Source: Sialis fuliginosa (Eukaryota > Arthropoda > Insecta > Megaloptera > Sialidae). Taken from it: DNA of 64,000 bases. The notes beneath the pieces are model-generated. The model made no database searches. It had not been told where the DNA came from and was given only the letters and a program-made list of their open reading frames with translations. The DNA is taken from NCBI GenBank assembly GCA_961205875.1, contig OY540812.1:21762001-21826000 (forward strand), written 5' to 3'. Each line of letters opens with the position of its first letter. Within the stretch, counting starts at the first letter, position 1. Below, piece by piece: positions 10,615 to 22,361 of the stretch. Position numbers and translations under genes: made by a program.

Positions 10615-12900
10615 TGTTATAGTTTAAAGTTAAACTATTACTACAACAAAATACAAGAATAAATCTTGAATACTGGATATTCACTGTATAATAATCTGAA
10701 CGTGATAATCAGATATTTTATTCAATTTTTATTAAATTTATAGTGTGAAATTTCGCTGGGTTATTTATATTAAAGTTTTTTATTTACAATTCAACAAATT
10801 ATATAAACTCAGATAATTTTCTATAGTTTGATTAATTGATATGGGAAAGTTTTTTTTAATAAAAAATAATAAAATACTTGTTTCATAAATATAATATTTT
10901 ACATATTCTTGCCCAAAATCTTTGGTCTGTGCAGAAATTAAATAGTAAAAATTCATAAGGAAAATACTGTTGCTGTATTATAAATAATTTATAGAATGAT
11001 TTTGTTTTGTTATTGCTTGCAAACAAATTCTTTTTTATACCGGTCTGTGCGATGGAATAAACTTTAACAGTTGATCGAGAAAGTTATTTTAAGCAAAAAA
11101 AATACATAAATATAATATGTCCGGAAATCGTTCGTGAGGACGCTACATCCCCCAAAGATTATACCCAAAAATAATGTTTGCGGTACAGTTAAGAAATTTG
11201 ACAATCGTAATAAGTGCTATCGATTTTTATCATCAACCAATAATTATTTAAGAAAACTAAAAATGGTTATTTCGAGTGCATTTTATTGGGTACAATAAAA
11301 CATCAACTATTATAAAAAATTAATAAACAAATAAAACAAGATCAAAATTTAAGGGTTCGCTGGCCCCATCTGGTTTAAATAATTATTGATTATTGAAGCT
11401 AAAAATCGATACTAAACCGATTATCAAATTTCATAATTATACCTTACTTTTGTTCATTGGCTGTTGCCACCACTAAATTTTTAATAGGGGGGATGACTAT
11501 TTTCACCCCCCCCCCCCAAAATAATTAAGGAATCACTAAAATTTTTCAATATTTTAAGGTATTTGTAATAGCTGCATCTCCGCGAAAAATAGTCACGAAA
11601 CAGTTAAAAAAAACAGTTTTAAAGCTTGAAAATTTTAGTTTTCGAATCATTTATTGAAAATTGTAATACCTTTAAGGATAATCTTTTTTTGAAGAAACGC
11701 CAAAAAAAATTTCAAAAATGTATATCAATTTTAAGAGGTTCTACAGGACTTAAGGAAATTTTTTTGAACAAATCAAATAAAGGATGTTTATAGATCAGAC
11801 ATTTTTCTTTAATTTTCTTTTTTTTTTATTATTATTAATTTACCTATATACATATTAATTTTAGTAAATTATTTATTTTATTTTTTTAGCCTTATCAGAA
11901 ATTTTCTATCAGCCACTCTTGAATTTTGAACTGAATCATTTGAAAGAAAACATAGCATTTATTTGCTTCTACTCCCCCCCCCCCCCCCCCCAACCAAAAT
12001 AATAATTCATAATATATTAATTAAAAAATCTTATCAATAAAAATACTTGTTAGGAGCCATGATAGTTTTTGCATTAGTGGAGGGGGGATTTGATGCTACA
12101 GCAGTTGTATTTTATACATCAACTACTATGAGTTAAAGTTAAACTAGCGTCGTACTACCTCAACAGTATCAAAAATAATAAAAACATCGATAGCATGTAC
12201 CTACATGCAAATACGTAAAATTAATTAAAATTAAACGCATAATTTAAATTAAATAAATCATCAAAACACAATAAATAATTATCTTAATACATAATTGCTA
12301 ACAAATTTGGCAGTAATACAAATAAAAATCATAATCATTGGGGAGTCTCGACGTCAACGCCACCGTTAATTAATTGTACTTACGTGTTTGTGACCCACTC
12401 TCGATCAAATTCAGAATGACGTATAAAAAATACATCACTGATAAGAAAAAACGTCAATGTGTTTGAAAAAAGATAATAATATAATTTTCAATTGGAGAAC
12501 ATTAACTATTCTTATCTAAACTATGATTAGTAACTTGAAAAACAGAAAGAGAAAAAATAACAATAAATGAACGTCAAAACTGAGAAGGATCGATATATAT
12601 TTTTTAATTTTAAATTTTGTATAATCAGTTCAAGTTTTTATTTAATATATAAGTATATTTCATGATAGAATATAATCATCACTTATTTTTTAAATATTAA
12701 ACATTTGGAGGAAGATGAAGTTATTGATAAATTTTAATGTTGTGTTTTATTATCGGTTTATGTTCTAATCGCGATTTAAATTGATAGTAAACAAAAATAG
12801 ACGATGCTTAAGTATTTAAATTAATATTCTTCTCTCTATCTACGATTTAAGTCACATTTTAAACTAGTTAGCGTTATTGATAAAAAAGAAGAGGAAATAT
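10615..12900. other. AT-rich gene-free region with C-runs and a weak fold-back
   Basis: No gene is seen. An imperfect inverted repeat joins 11205-11253 (GCTATCGATTTTTATCATCA) and 11378-11415. Homopolymer C runs of 12 and 18 bases lie at 11506-11517 and 11974-11991. It ends where the GC content rises before the C/EBP gene. Confidence 0.5.
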
Positions 12901-13220
12901 TCCAACAATACAATATTATTTAGCTCTCACTTTCCAACACAGAAAACAATAGCGAGTTAGATTATAATCATAACTTACTAAGCTACCGAAAGAACAGAGA
13001 TAGAGTTACAATTGGACGTATTCAATATTATCACTGTCTCAACCACAGCCGACGTCAAAAACTGCATAAAGGAAATAACTACAAACATCCAAGCGTGTGA
13101 CAGAAACAGCGAATCGCCAAAGCACGATTGGCGATAAGTACATCTCTGTCTTACTAAGCTAATGTTAATTAAATGCATATCAGTGCGCCCACGAGAGCGT
13201 TCTCGCGCGAGAGGGACGGC

Positions 13221-13263
13221 TATATACGCGACGCGCTGAAACGTATGAGTTCGTCGTTCAGTT
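13221..13263 (+). promoter_or_regulatory. Candidate core promoter of the C/EBP gene
   Basis: TATATA at 13221-13226 is followed by TCAGTT at 13258-13263, a full match to the insect initiator TCAGTY, giving +1 at A13260. The 39-base spacing is longer than the usual ~30, so TATA may not be used. AGTTG at 13286-13290 resembles a DPE but is one base off the canonical spacing. The CG-rich run CTCGCGCGAGAG just upstream and the rise in GC support a promoter. A spliced leader from farther upstream cannot be excluded. Confidence 0.35.
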
Positions 13264-13280
13264 CCGACCGCCTCCGAGCC

Positions 13281-13310
13281 ATGGAAGTTGGTATCGTATG
13301 CATAAAATGA
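13281..13310 (+). CDS. Upstream ORF 1 in the C/EBP leader (9 codons)
   Basis: GCCATGG gives a strong start context (G at -3, G at +4). The frame reads MEVGIVCIK then TGA. If transcription begins near 13260, this start lies only about 20 bases from the cap and might be partly skipped. C/EBP mRNAs of vertebrates use a short uORF to tune isoform choice. That this uORF acts the same way is inference. Confidence 0.3.
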   Translation: MEVGIVCIK

Positions 13311-13339
13311 TGTGTATAGAAAGTTGTGCAGCTGAGTAA
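13298..13339 (+). CDS. Upstream ORF 2 in the C/EBP leader (13 codons)
   Basis: It overlaps uORF1 in another frame, reading MHKMMCIESCAAE then TAA. The start context (TCGT before ATG, C after) is weak. Translation is unproven. Confidence 0.2.
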   Translation: MHKMMCIESCAAE

Positions 13340-13437
13340 GTGACTCAGTATAGACGAATATAGCTTGGAGTCGAGTGGTGCTTTCTTTCACTCCAGGAGT
13401 GCGTCTTTAATAGCGCTCTCAATTGTTGCCAAACGCG

Positions 13438-13448
13438 ATTGTTGCAAT
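13438..13448. promoter_or_regulatory. C/EBP-like half-site palindrome in the leader
   Basis: ATTGTTGCAAT is an ATTG-N3-CAAT palindrome close to the C/EBP consensus ATTGCGCAAT but with three spacer bases rather than two. A related ATTGTTGC lies at 13422-13429. It could allow autoregulation, and it could equally be chance. Confidence 0.2.
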
Positions 13449-13886
13449 TTGTCAACTAGCTTACACGGACGTGCAGTTTTTACTGTGAATTTTTTCTGTG
13501 ATTATACGGTGCTTATACAAACTGTGATTAGTTGATTTGACTTAAGTGCATTTGAATCAAGGACGTTGCTTAGTTATTCTGCACTCGGGAAAATCATACC
13601 ATAGTGTTGGAACATTGCTTGTTAGAACTGTTTACATTATTTATACTGTGATTTATTTTAATACTTTGGTGCGAGAGATTTTTAAACTACACGGTGTTAG
13701 TTTTAAAGATAAGTGTGCTAATAAACAGAAATTAAGTCAACATTATAGATAAATTATTATTTACGCGATAATAATAAATTTAATTTTGTGTGGACTTTAT
13801 CACATCAAAACATTGAGAGTAAGTTATTAAAACAGTAGATCAAGTGAAATTGGAAAATACACAGTGTTTCTAGTGCTATAATATAA

Positions 13887-13940
13887 ATGTTTTGTGGTGA
13901 ATATGTATCAAAAAATAGGAAGAATAAAACCAGCGACTAG
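13887..13940 (+). CDS. Upstream ORF 3 in the C/EBP leader (17 codons)
   Basis: ATG at 13887 follows ATAA (A at -3). The frame reads MFCGEYVSKNRKNKTSD then TAG, ending 182 bases before the main ATG, which leaves room for reinitiation. Between 13313 and 13886 I find no ATG at all. Confidence 0.25.
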   Translation: MFCGEYVSKNRKNKTSD

Positions 13941-13953
13941 AAAACATACGTAA
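13903..13953 (+). CDS. Upstream ORF 4 in the C/EBP leader (16 codons)
   Basis: It overlaps uORF3 in another frame, reading MYQKIGRIKPATRKHT then TAA. From 13954 to the main ATG at 14123 there is no further ATG. Function unknown. Confidence 0.2.
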   Translation: MYQKIGRIKPATRKHT

Positions 13954-14122
13954 CAGTTACACACGAGAATAAAAGTGAAAAAAGGTGTTCGGCAGGAGTG
14001 GGATAAAAAGAGAAAGTTAACCAACGCATACACGCGTTAGCATTTCGTTGTAAAAAAATACTTTCGATTGTTGGTGCGTATCGAAGCACAGTACAGTGCG
14101 ATATAGACATATTCACTAATTA

Positions 14123-15211
14123 ATGACAATGGATTCGCCTCAAATGTACGATACTAATACGGGAGGCGGAGGAAACGGTCACATAGGTGCCCAGAATCCA
14201 GTTGGACTATCATCGAGCCCGGAAGTGAAACGTGGAGGCGCCACAACCCCCGGAAACACGACCACGGTCAACAACAACAACCTGACTACCCTTAACAACA
14301 ACGCCACGTCAAAACAGACCGCGGCAATACTAAAACAACACCATCACCTGCAGTACCAGCAGCACGGAGATCTCAGCGACCTGAACTCCCCGGAAATCAG
14401 TCTGGATCTTCAGAACCTGATCGACGACTCGCAGTTCAATGATGGTTTGTTTACCGATATACTCCAACCAACCAAACAGCTCCAGAGTCTGCAGACCCGG
14501 CACCAGAACGTCAATCAGGGGATGGTGTCCACAGGTAACTACCCTCGCACTGCTTTGGCCTACATGCCGCAGCCCGTTCACAGCGGAGCGTCAAACTACA
14601 CGAACACAAACGCGTCGTCTAACGGCAATTCAGATTCGAACAGTTCAGATGTACCTTCAATCAAAGAAGAACCTATAGACCCTGTTGAATTCAGAAGGCA
14701 GCAATGTCTAAACTCACGACAGCCGTTCATCCAGAATCCTGGGTACGTTGCCAATGCGGGTTTCAGTGGTGCTACCATGCTTCAATTAGGAGCTAACATA
14801 AATCACAAGAATAAAATGTGGCCTGGTGCGGGTTCCGGTACGAATGGGCCCCATGCCGGCACGATGAGCGGGAATTCCAGTATTTCCGGAATGCAAGGAC
14901 AAGTCGCGAGGAAGCAAATGAAACCCGCAGACAAGTCCAGTGATGAGTACAGGAGGCGGAGAGAGAGGAACAACATAGCTGTGAGGAAGAGCAGGGAAAA
15001 GGCCAAAGTAAGGACGAGAGAGACGGAAGAGAAAGTCAAATTACTGGTAAAGGAAAACGAGAGGTTACAGAAGAGGATCGAATTGTTGACTGAGGAGCTA
15101 AACGTGCTGAGGAGTCTGTTCTCCAACGTTGGTGTTCTCCCAGAACACGTTCACAGGGAGATCAACAAACATCTGGATACTTTCCAACAGATGCAACATC
15201 AGCACATGTGA
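14123..15211 (+). CDS. slbo: CCAAT/enhancer-binding protein (C/EBP, slbo-type bZIP factor)
   Basis: This is a sequence-specific nuclear transcription factor of 362 residues in one uninterrupted exon, as is common for C/EBP genes. Residues 270-333 form the bZIP. The basic region (about 276-298) contains [15 protein letters not shown], the C/EBP signature, and the zipper leucines are L308, L315, L322 and L329. Residues 84-113 ([14 protein letters not shown], then [10 protein letters not shown]) match the conserved C/EBP activation segment. IKEEP at 180-184 is a sumoylation-type motif of the regulatory region. The N-terminal third is rich in Gly, Asn, Thr and Gln ([13 protein letters not shown]). 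A TAA lies two codons before the ATG in frame, so the N terminus is complete unless spliced. M3 (ACAATGG) has a better start context than M1. In Drosophila the family acts in border-cell migration and fat-body and gut genes. The role here is inferred. Confidence 0.95.
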   Translation: MTMDSPQMYDTNTGGGGNGHIGAQNPVGLSSSPEVKRGGATTPGNTTTVNNNNLTTLNNNATSKQTAAILKQHHHLQYQQHGDLSDLNSPEISLDLQNLIDDSQFNDGLFTDILQPTKQLQSLQTRHQNVNQGMVSTGNYPRTALAYMPQPVHSGASNYTNTNASSNGNSDSNSSDVPSIKEEPIDPVEFRRQQCLNSRQPFIQNPGYVANAGFSGATMLQLGANINHKNKMWPGAGSGTNGPHAGTMSGNSSISGMQGQVARKQMKPADKSSDEYRRRRERNNIAVRKSREKAKVRTRETEEKVKLLVKENERLQKRIELLTEELNVLRSLFSNVGVLPEHVHREINKHLDTFQQMQHQHM

Positions 15212-16600
15212 TCCTAACTTTATACTTACGTTCTAAACGTGTGTGTGCCTGGACGCGCTATAGTGAATATTTAACATTGAAACCGTGTGGTTGATTTAGC
15301 TTAATTAAAACTATGTCATGTGAAATCCTCTGCTTGCAATATTCAAATGTACTGTCGAATATACCTGATAATGTTTCAGTGATTTCTATCTATCCTTCAC
15401 CGGCATCGCTAATTGTCGAAATTAGTTCCAGCGAATTCCACATTTTCTATCAATATAAAATACATTGTGTACTTTGAACCAAATATTATAATTATTATTT
15501 TTTCTTCAGGATTGCGTCACATTTAATTTTAGATCAATTATAAAATAATATTATAAGTTTGATTCAAAGTAAACAAAAATTATTCAAATAAACAAATATA
15601 TGTACAGTTATAATTTACTTTAAATAAGTAACTAGTTCAAATTGCAATATAATTTTTATATTCAAAACAAACAATAGAAAAGGTAGATGCCATTGAAACA
15701 ATTGTATCGATATATTTTATATTTATATTTTAACATCGAGCATGAATTTGGACAATTAGGTCATCTACATTTGTGTATACCAACAGTTAGGTTTTTATAA
15801 TTACACACTTAAAATGAATAAGTGACGACTTTAGACGTCGCCATTTCCCGAACCAGAAAATGGAGCTATCATTGTAAATGTAACATAACCTCATTTCATT
15901 ATATTTGTAAATGCATATTTGTGAATCAAATGTTGTTGTTGTTGTGAAACCGATTCTGGTGTTTTTATAATTGTTGTAGTAAGAATATGTTTGGATGATT
16001 CAAAAAAATCAAAATGGCGTTTACAAACATGTGTTTGCTGGCGGCCATATAATAACACATATAAATAATATATATAAAATATCTAAGTTATTATTAATTT
16101 AATTTTTTATACTGAGTAAAACTGGATTCATTACAGTTATATTAAATAATCCGCTCGTTGCATCGCTTTACAATATTATAGTTTATTTATCTACTGAATT
16201 TGCCTTTTTATTTATTTATTGTTACAGCTTATTAACCTCAAATACATTACAATCATATGTTCATTGACGGCCATCTTGATTTATTTTGTCTTTTTAATTA
16301 TTGTACAAACAGCTTATGTTTCAGACATTTTATTATTGTTTTGTAAACAATGGATATTTATTTCATTTGTCTTTTTGAAAGACGGATTATTTTTAAATAA
16401 AAATTGAACACTGGTTTATTATTTGTTTACAATTAACATCAAACAATTATAATGACATATAAGTGTAATTTACTTCGTGTAACTATAAACGGGTAACTAT
16501 TATTTATAATAATTTTTTACCATTCTTACCGATTTTGGAATAAAGCTTTAATTTGAAATAAGTTCTATATATTATGCTTTGTGTGAATTTTAAAATCGAA
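15212..16600 (+). other. Probable 3' UTR of the C/EBP gene
   Basis: AT-rich sequence after the stop has no ORF of note. AATAAA occurs at 15587-15592 and 16539-16544. The latter is followed by a GT-rich stretch (GCTTTGTGTGAATTT), making ~16.56 kb a good cleavage candidate. ATTTATTTATT at 16208-16218 resembles an AU-rich instability element. Another AATAAA lies at 17436-17441, so a longer 3' UTR is possible. Confidence 0.45.
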
Positions 16601-19339
16601 TAAATAATTCTTTTTTTGACTTATTCCGTTCATTAGTGTTGTGATTTTAATTTATGTTAATAATATATTTTAATTATAACTGTATAAAATTGTATTTAAG
16701 ATGTTAAATGTAAAGTAGATGCATATATATATTTTTATTACTATAGTATATTTTAAAAAACTAAAGTACCTTAATTCTACCTAAATTATCATCTAATTTT
16801 TACATTGTGTAAAAATCTGATGTAAAATGTTATGGGAAATTTACTTTTTAATTTCCCAATAGTGCAATATCAATTTCTTTTTGAAATAGACTAAAAGTCA
16901 AAATGCTGTACACATATAAATATAAAGTTTTTTTCATCTCATATTTTATTTCAATTGTTAATGTTAAATATATAGTTTATTTTTAATTTTAAATAGAACG
17001 AACCTAATTTTATGTGTAAATTTATTTTTTTGTAAATGTTGCATAATTATGATTATGTAGATATATCCAAAGAAAATATATTTTCTTTTTATTGTATTTC
17101 TGTTTTTTTATTTTTCCTACAACCTCCAAGCAACAAATAAGTTAAAAAAACTTTTAACGAAATTAACATAGGATGAGTATATTTAAAAATACTATTTTTA
17201 TTTGTGCATAAAAAAATTTACAAGCCAATATTAGAATGTATATAAATAGATGGACTTTATTTTTGTAGATATTAACTTACATCTAATATTTTTTAGATAA
17301 GATTTCATTTAAATGAATATGATGCTATATAAATAGAAGTAAATTCCTCTTTTTCTCGGTAGCTATTTAAAATATTTTATTTCGTTGTTTTTTTTATATC
17401 AACTTCCGTTTTATTTGTGTAAAATTCATTGAAAAAATAAAGCTTTTAGTTCAGGGATGATGATTCAGACACGTCCGAAATTAATTTTCCTAAAATTGAA
17501 TACAAAAATAATAATCGTTAATCGTGGGTTGCATAGGCAAAAATAATCACGATTAGCTATCGGTCGTTTACAAACCATGATTTACATTAAACCAAATATG
17601 ATTATTTTTACATAATTGAATTCTCCATAAGTCTGATTAACGTTTAGAATTAACAGTAATGATGGTTTTTTAAGTAAATTAGATTTTTTAATATTTGTCT
17701 TAACCAAAATTGAAGATTTATATGAATTTCGAAAGTCATAAAGTTTTTTTTTGGTCAAAACATCGTAAACGGATGTTATAGAATATATAGGTAATAACAG
17801 GTAAAAGATCCATTCGTATGATTTTGGTTTTTAAGTGTTAAATTATGTAATATTCAGGCTAAATTCTCAATTTAAAAGGAAAATAAAAAAACATAACAAT
17901 TCACTGAATATTTTTAATTTTAACGTATTTATCAATTCAAAAGGATCTATCTTACTAGGTAACAATAATTATTAACATATATGTTTCTAGCATAAGGAGT
18001 TAAGAATAATATATTCCTTAAGTTATACGACGAAACACCGCTCGCGTCGTACTTTAATAATAAACTAACAAAATTTAATCAAAAGCTTTCTCGAAACGAC
18101 TTTTTTCAAACTAGTTCATGCGAAAACTCGAACACTACGTAAAAATTATGAAAACATTTTTTTTTTAGTGCACAAAGGTTGATTAATATTCATCAATACA
18201 AATTTTAATATACCACATTTATACCTCTTTATAGACGTTCTAATACCAAATGACGTATACAAAATATACATGTATGTTCCCTGTAATACGGTAAAAATAT
18301 TTTTAAATTTTTTTTAGGTAGATTGTGTGTTGGTCAAAATTGGGTAAAATTGGACATTACATTTAATAAAAATTATGAAAAAAATTAGTAAAAAAAATAT
18401 TTTTCAAGATTTTCATATTTTAATTAATTACAGCTAAAATAATTTTCAAAATTAATTAAAACTTCTTGAAATACTTCTTCAGATAGAGGTGCATAAATAA
18501 ATAACAAAAATAGCGAAATCAGAGTTTACAATTAGGCACATTGCTTATAGCAACCCGGCTTTAGCCCTCTATCAAAATCTGACTAAGGGCCAATAAGGGG
18601 TTTGATGATACTGATACGGTACTCAAAAGGAAAAAATATTTCTAAGAAAAAAAAACCGACTTCAATAACTGTTAAATTTAATTATTATGTATTTATTTAG
18701 GGTTTTTTGAATTCGGTTTTAAAGTTTATAATTTTTTAAATATTTTTCATTAAAAATTTGTTATCATATCCTTCTCTCAATCCTAAAATAATTAATTAAA
18801 TAAGTTTTAAAAAATCGCAAAAATCAGAAATTTTGTTACCCAGTGTTGTTCCCACTTAATGTAACAAATGTATCTATATATTAAATATCTACATTGTTAT
18901 AATTAATAAGTATGTTTGACATATAAATTATATAAAGTACCTACTTAATGGTCTTGAAGATTGTGTTATAAAACACACAAAAAATCTCATTAACATGTAC
19001 CATACATCTATGTAATTTGTTATTTCACAAAAATGGCTATCAGATGTTTCTAGAAGATGTATTCATTATGAAACTAGCAACATGTGTTATTATTAATAAA
19101 AATTGTAATTTGACGTGACATATGTAACAAATCTAACATAGATAGTTCATCTTTTTGCTGCGTGTTTCCTTATTAAAGTATTATAAAAACTGTATGTAAC
19201 ATATTTTAAAACAATATGCTAATGATTATACAACAATGTCTTCTTAACTCTTTATTATTTGCTATCTTTGCGGTCAACGTTTCGGTTCATATTGCAATAC
19301 TCGATAAACATATTCTTGAAACCAATACTGATTGATAAT
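16601..19339. other. AT-rich stretch, no gene seen
   Basis: It may hold the distal end of a long C/EBP 3' UTR up to about 17.45 kb. From 17515 a segment (GGGTTGCATAGGCAAAAATA) resembles the arm of the fold-back element at 21886-22122, so repeats resume there. Nothing else is recognised. Confidence 0.45.
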
Positions 19340-20198
19340 AAGGTATTTGCGGGTAATAAGGCCTGCTAAGCTTAAATTTAAAATAAAATGAAAAATATTG
19401 CATGCAATCAAGAAATTTTATTATCAATCTGTCTCTCTCTGAGTCTTATAAATAAACTAAAACAAAAAAAGATAAATTCTATATGTAACCAAAACCAAAA
19501 CAATCATTTTTAAAATTAACATAAATAGGCCTTATTATACTACCGTAGCATAATAAGGTATAAGAGTAAAATCTTCAAAATTAATCTAATTGTAAGTATC
19601 AACATATATTTGGAAACTGAGTTCGAATTAAACATTGTAAATAGTGTCAACAGTAATAACAACTTTAATCACAACTGTTAGGGCATTCGAAATTATCTGC
19701 ATCTTCTGCTGATAGATTGACACATTCTCCTGTGATACCACTTGCTTGCTATATCGACTGCACTTCCTCATATCAGCCAGTCTATCCACAACCGTAGTAA
19801 TGCCATTCCGTTTCCAATAGTTTCCATTAATTCAGTACGAACATTCTTTGTTGGCTGAAGATTAGAATTAGATAGGCCTTGTTACTCGCAGGTCCAATAA
19901 TTTTTTTACTTTATTTAGAAAATATTTACATATATTGAGAACGACAAAAAGAAACAATAAATTTAATCAAATATAATAAACTTAGATCGTTTTTATACAC
20001 AAACTTTTTAGTTTAATGTATTAATATAGAAAATACAATCATTTGCAACAATCTTTTACTATTCGACCGAATTTTCTTCACTGTTCGAATCAAAACTTAA
20101 AATCGGTGGCAGGACACGGGGAACCGCGAGGTTATGTAATTGTGTGAGGAGTTTAAACCTATTTTTTACTCTTAGGCCTTATTACCCCCAAGTACCTT
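19340..20198. mobile_element. TIR element with AAGGTA-TTG-GGGTAATAAGGCC ends
   Basis: AAGGTATTTGCGGGTAATAA at 19340 and the inverted TTATTACCCCCAAGTACCTT ending at 20198 agree over about 25 bases with two mismatches. The inner word TAGGCCTTATTA recurs at about 19527, and TAGGCCTTGTTACTCG lies at 19873, so subterminal repeats are present. Flanks are TAA/TTA, compatible with PIF/Harbinger but not conclusive. The minus strand between 19680 and 19860 is less AT-rich and could be a decayed coding relic with several stops. I cannot name it. Confidence 0.55.
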
Positions 20199-21609
20199 AA
20201 TTGTATTTATTCATAATCAAGCTTTTGCTGTAGCTTTTAACTGTTTTTCTGGATGTATACTATGATTTTTAAGTCACTATTTCATTCAACGTTTCTTATT
20301 AGTTGAATATATTTTATTTAATAGAAACAACCAAACAATTACAATGGGATATTCAAAACGTATATTCCTATCCTCCCAAATGCAAATATTAACATCCAAT
20401 TAACATGATAAAAACTCATTCCACGTGAAATTAAATGACATTTTCATTTGAAATTAATTGGCAATTACAAACATTTTAAGAAAGTTAATCATATACCTCT
20501 AAATGGAGGGTTAAAAATAATAATATAACTATGCACATTAATCAATAAAGAATTTAAAGCTTCTTTTGTACAAGTTCAAATTAAGACACGAGGCATCTGT
20601 GGCTCTCAGAAACGTTAATTTGGTGATTGATCGAGAAATTATTTTAAAATTAAAAAAATAATCTTCCGAATCTATTTTTATGAAGAACGGTTAAAAAATA
20701 ATTGTTAAAACTAACATAAAAACAAGTCATTGATAGGACTGATCGCCGAGACGAGACTTTTCATCAATAAAGAGTTTGTTATATTTCAATTTAAATAAGA
20801 ATAAAAGAAAAAATAAATTTTATAAAAAAAATTAGACGAGACCAAGATTTTTTGTTGTTTCGGTTACATTTACGATACAAGACCGAAATAGCTTCAATTT
20901 TCACGAGACGAGAAAATTCGAGATTGAGATGAGACAGGGCGAGTCCAGATTAACCGCTACTTTTACTGACTTTCTTGTTTTATTTATTTTTTGCGTAATA
21001 AGTTCTTGATAAATTGACGCCTAAATGATAAGAAAGAATACCTTTTTCATTATTACATATTATTTTAAAAATCACTTAACAACTCCAAGCAATGAAGTAA
21101 AAATTATCTATATCAATTGTGTGTAACGCCCGTTATAATATAACATATAATCTAGCTTCATTTTTGTTTACATCTGCCTATATTAATAAAATCACAGTAT
21201 ACAAAAAAAACACATAAATGGAATAAGAGATTTTGCAGATTTACCTGACTTAATAACTTAGCTTAAATAGCCTTCCGAAATTTGTAACGTCGGCTATAGG
21301 TACTTATGAGTATTTTACAAATCTAATAAGTATGCAAAATTTTCCTTCTAACATAGTGAAAATAATAAAAATTCATTTCCTTTTCAGGTGTTATTTTAAA
21401 TTAAAAATTTATATTAATATCAAAAATATCATTTTGTTTAGCATAAACTTGTAAAATCCATTCCATGGACTTGCCCATTTGGATTTTAAAAAATACAGCG
21501 TTTTGTTTTTCAGTTACGTTTAATTTGAAACAATCTAATAGTAACTATATTAGCAGCTGCGTGGAGTTTTATATATATTTATTTATTTATATAATATATA
21601 TAGATGTTT
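20199..21609. other. Gene-free stretch with GAGACGAGAC fragments
   Basis: Bases 20745-20950 contain several CGAGACGAGAC/ACGAGACGAG words, a decayed copy of the family seen intact at 22362-22645 and 63558-63830. The rest is AT-rich without a recognised feature. Confidence 0.45.
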
Positions 21610-21614
21610 GCAGT

Positions 21615-21845
21615 TAAAGGGCTGACGGGAAGGATTGGGGCCACGCGCGCCAGGGTTAGCGACGCGTCCTAGAATGCACCAGCTCTACTCTCGCGCTCTG
21701 AGGTTAGCCAGAGGTTATTTTATTTTTATCACCGTCGCGGTCGGTCCGTCATCTATCTGCGATCACAATACGCTACGTGTGTCGATGATTGTACCAAACA
21801 CATCTGTGGTGCTCACAAGTCGGGACAATTTTAATGTTTGATTTA
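21615..21845. other. GC-rich island of unknown nature
   Basis: A 230-bp segment much richer in GC and CpG than its surroundings (GGGGCCACGCGCGCCAGGG, CTCTCGCGCTCTGAGG, CGTCGCGGTCGGTCCGTC). A 68-codon open frame runs through it, but I see no known domain. It could be a SINE-like or other repeat, or a promoter. No tRNA-type A/B boxes are evident. Confidence 0.3.
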
Positions 21846-21885
21846 ATTGTTCTCTCAGTCAGTATCATCTCATTTGCGAGACCCG

Positions 21886-22122
21886 CCTTGGGTTGCATAA
21901 AGCAAAATTAATCATGATTAGTTAATCAGTTGTTTTCAAACCATTATTACGTCAATTCTAAAAAACAATAATGGTTATAATAAATTTTATAAGGTAAAAA
22001 AATATCATATTTAGTGAATTGTTCATTTACAAATTGAGATTAAGTTAAGAATTGACATTAATCATGGTTTGAAAACAACTGATTAACTAATTGTGGTTAA
22101 TTTTGCTTTATGCAACCCAAGG
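21886..22122. repeat. Fold-back MITE (CCTTGGGTTGCATAAAGC arms)
   Basis: Arms of about 85 bases face each other. The left starts CCTTGGGTTGCATAAAGCAA and the right ends TTGCTTTATGCAACCCAAGG. The inner portions ATTAGTTAATCAGTTGTTTT and its complement also match. No ORF and no clear target duplication. A related arm occurs near 17520. Confidence 0.75.
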
Positions 22123-22164
22123 CCAGACTTAAATTTTTACAAGATTGTTTTATATTTTGTCTAC

Positions 22165-22360
22165 TATCTTAAACTGAATCAGTGAGAATTCCACTGATTC
22201 CTCCAGTGAACGTAAAAGTCACTGCGATAATCAGTGGTCTATATCAATTCTCACTGATCAACTAGTGATTTCGGCCATATTGAGGATCCTTGCAACAATG
22301 ATCCACTGATTTGTTCTGTGACTATCCACTGATTACTTCAGTAACTATTCACTAATCTGC
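22165..22360. repeat. Cluster of CACTGATT words in both orientations
   Basis: Within 195 bases there are about nine variants of CACTGAT/ATCAGTG (for example AATCAGTGAGAATTCCACTG, ATCAGTGG, CTCACTGATC, CCACTGAT twice). The spacing is irregular. It could be a subterminal transposase-binding array or a short decayed satellite. Confidence 0.45.
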
Positions 22361-22361
22361 A

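Noticed and set aside
12978..13391. 137-codon open frame on the minus strand
   Set aside because: It overlaps the C/EBP promoter and leader region, has no recognisable domain, and is explained by a locally higher GC content.
13546..13752. 68-codon + frame in the C/EBP leader
   Set aside because: It opens with GTG, not ATG, and has no motif. It is not a credible eukaryotic ORF.
14330..15126. Other-frame and minus-strand ORFs inside the C/EBP coding region
   Set aside because: They are shadows of the C/EBP frame.
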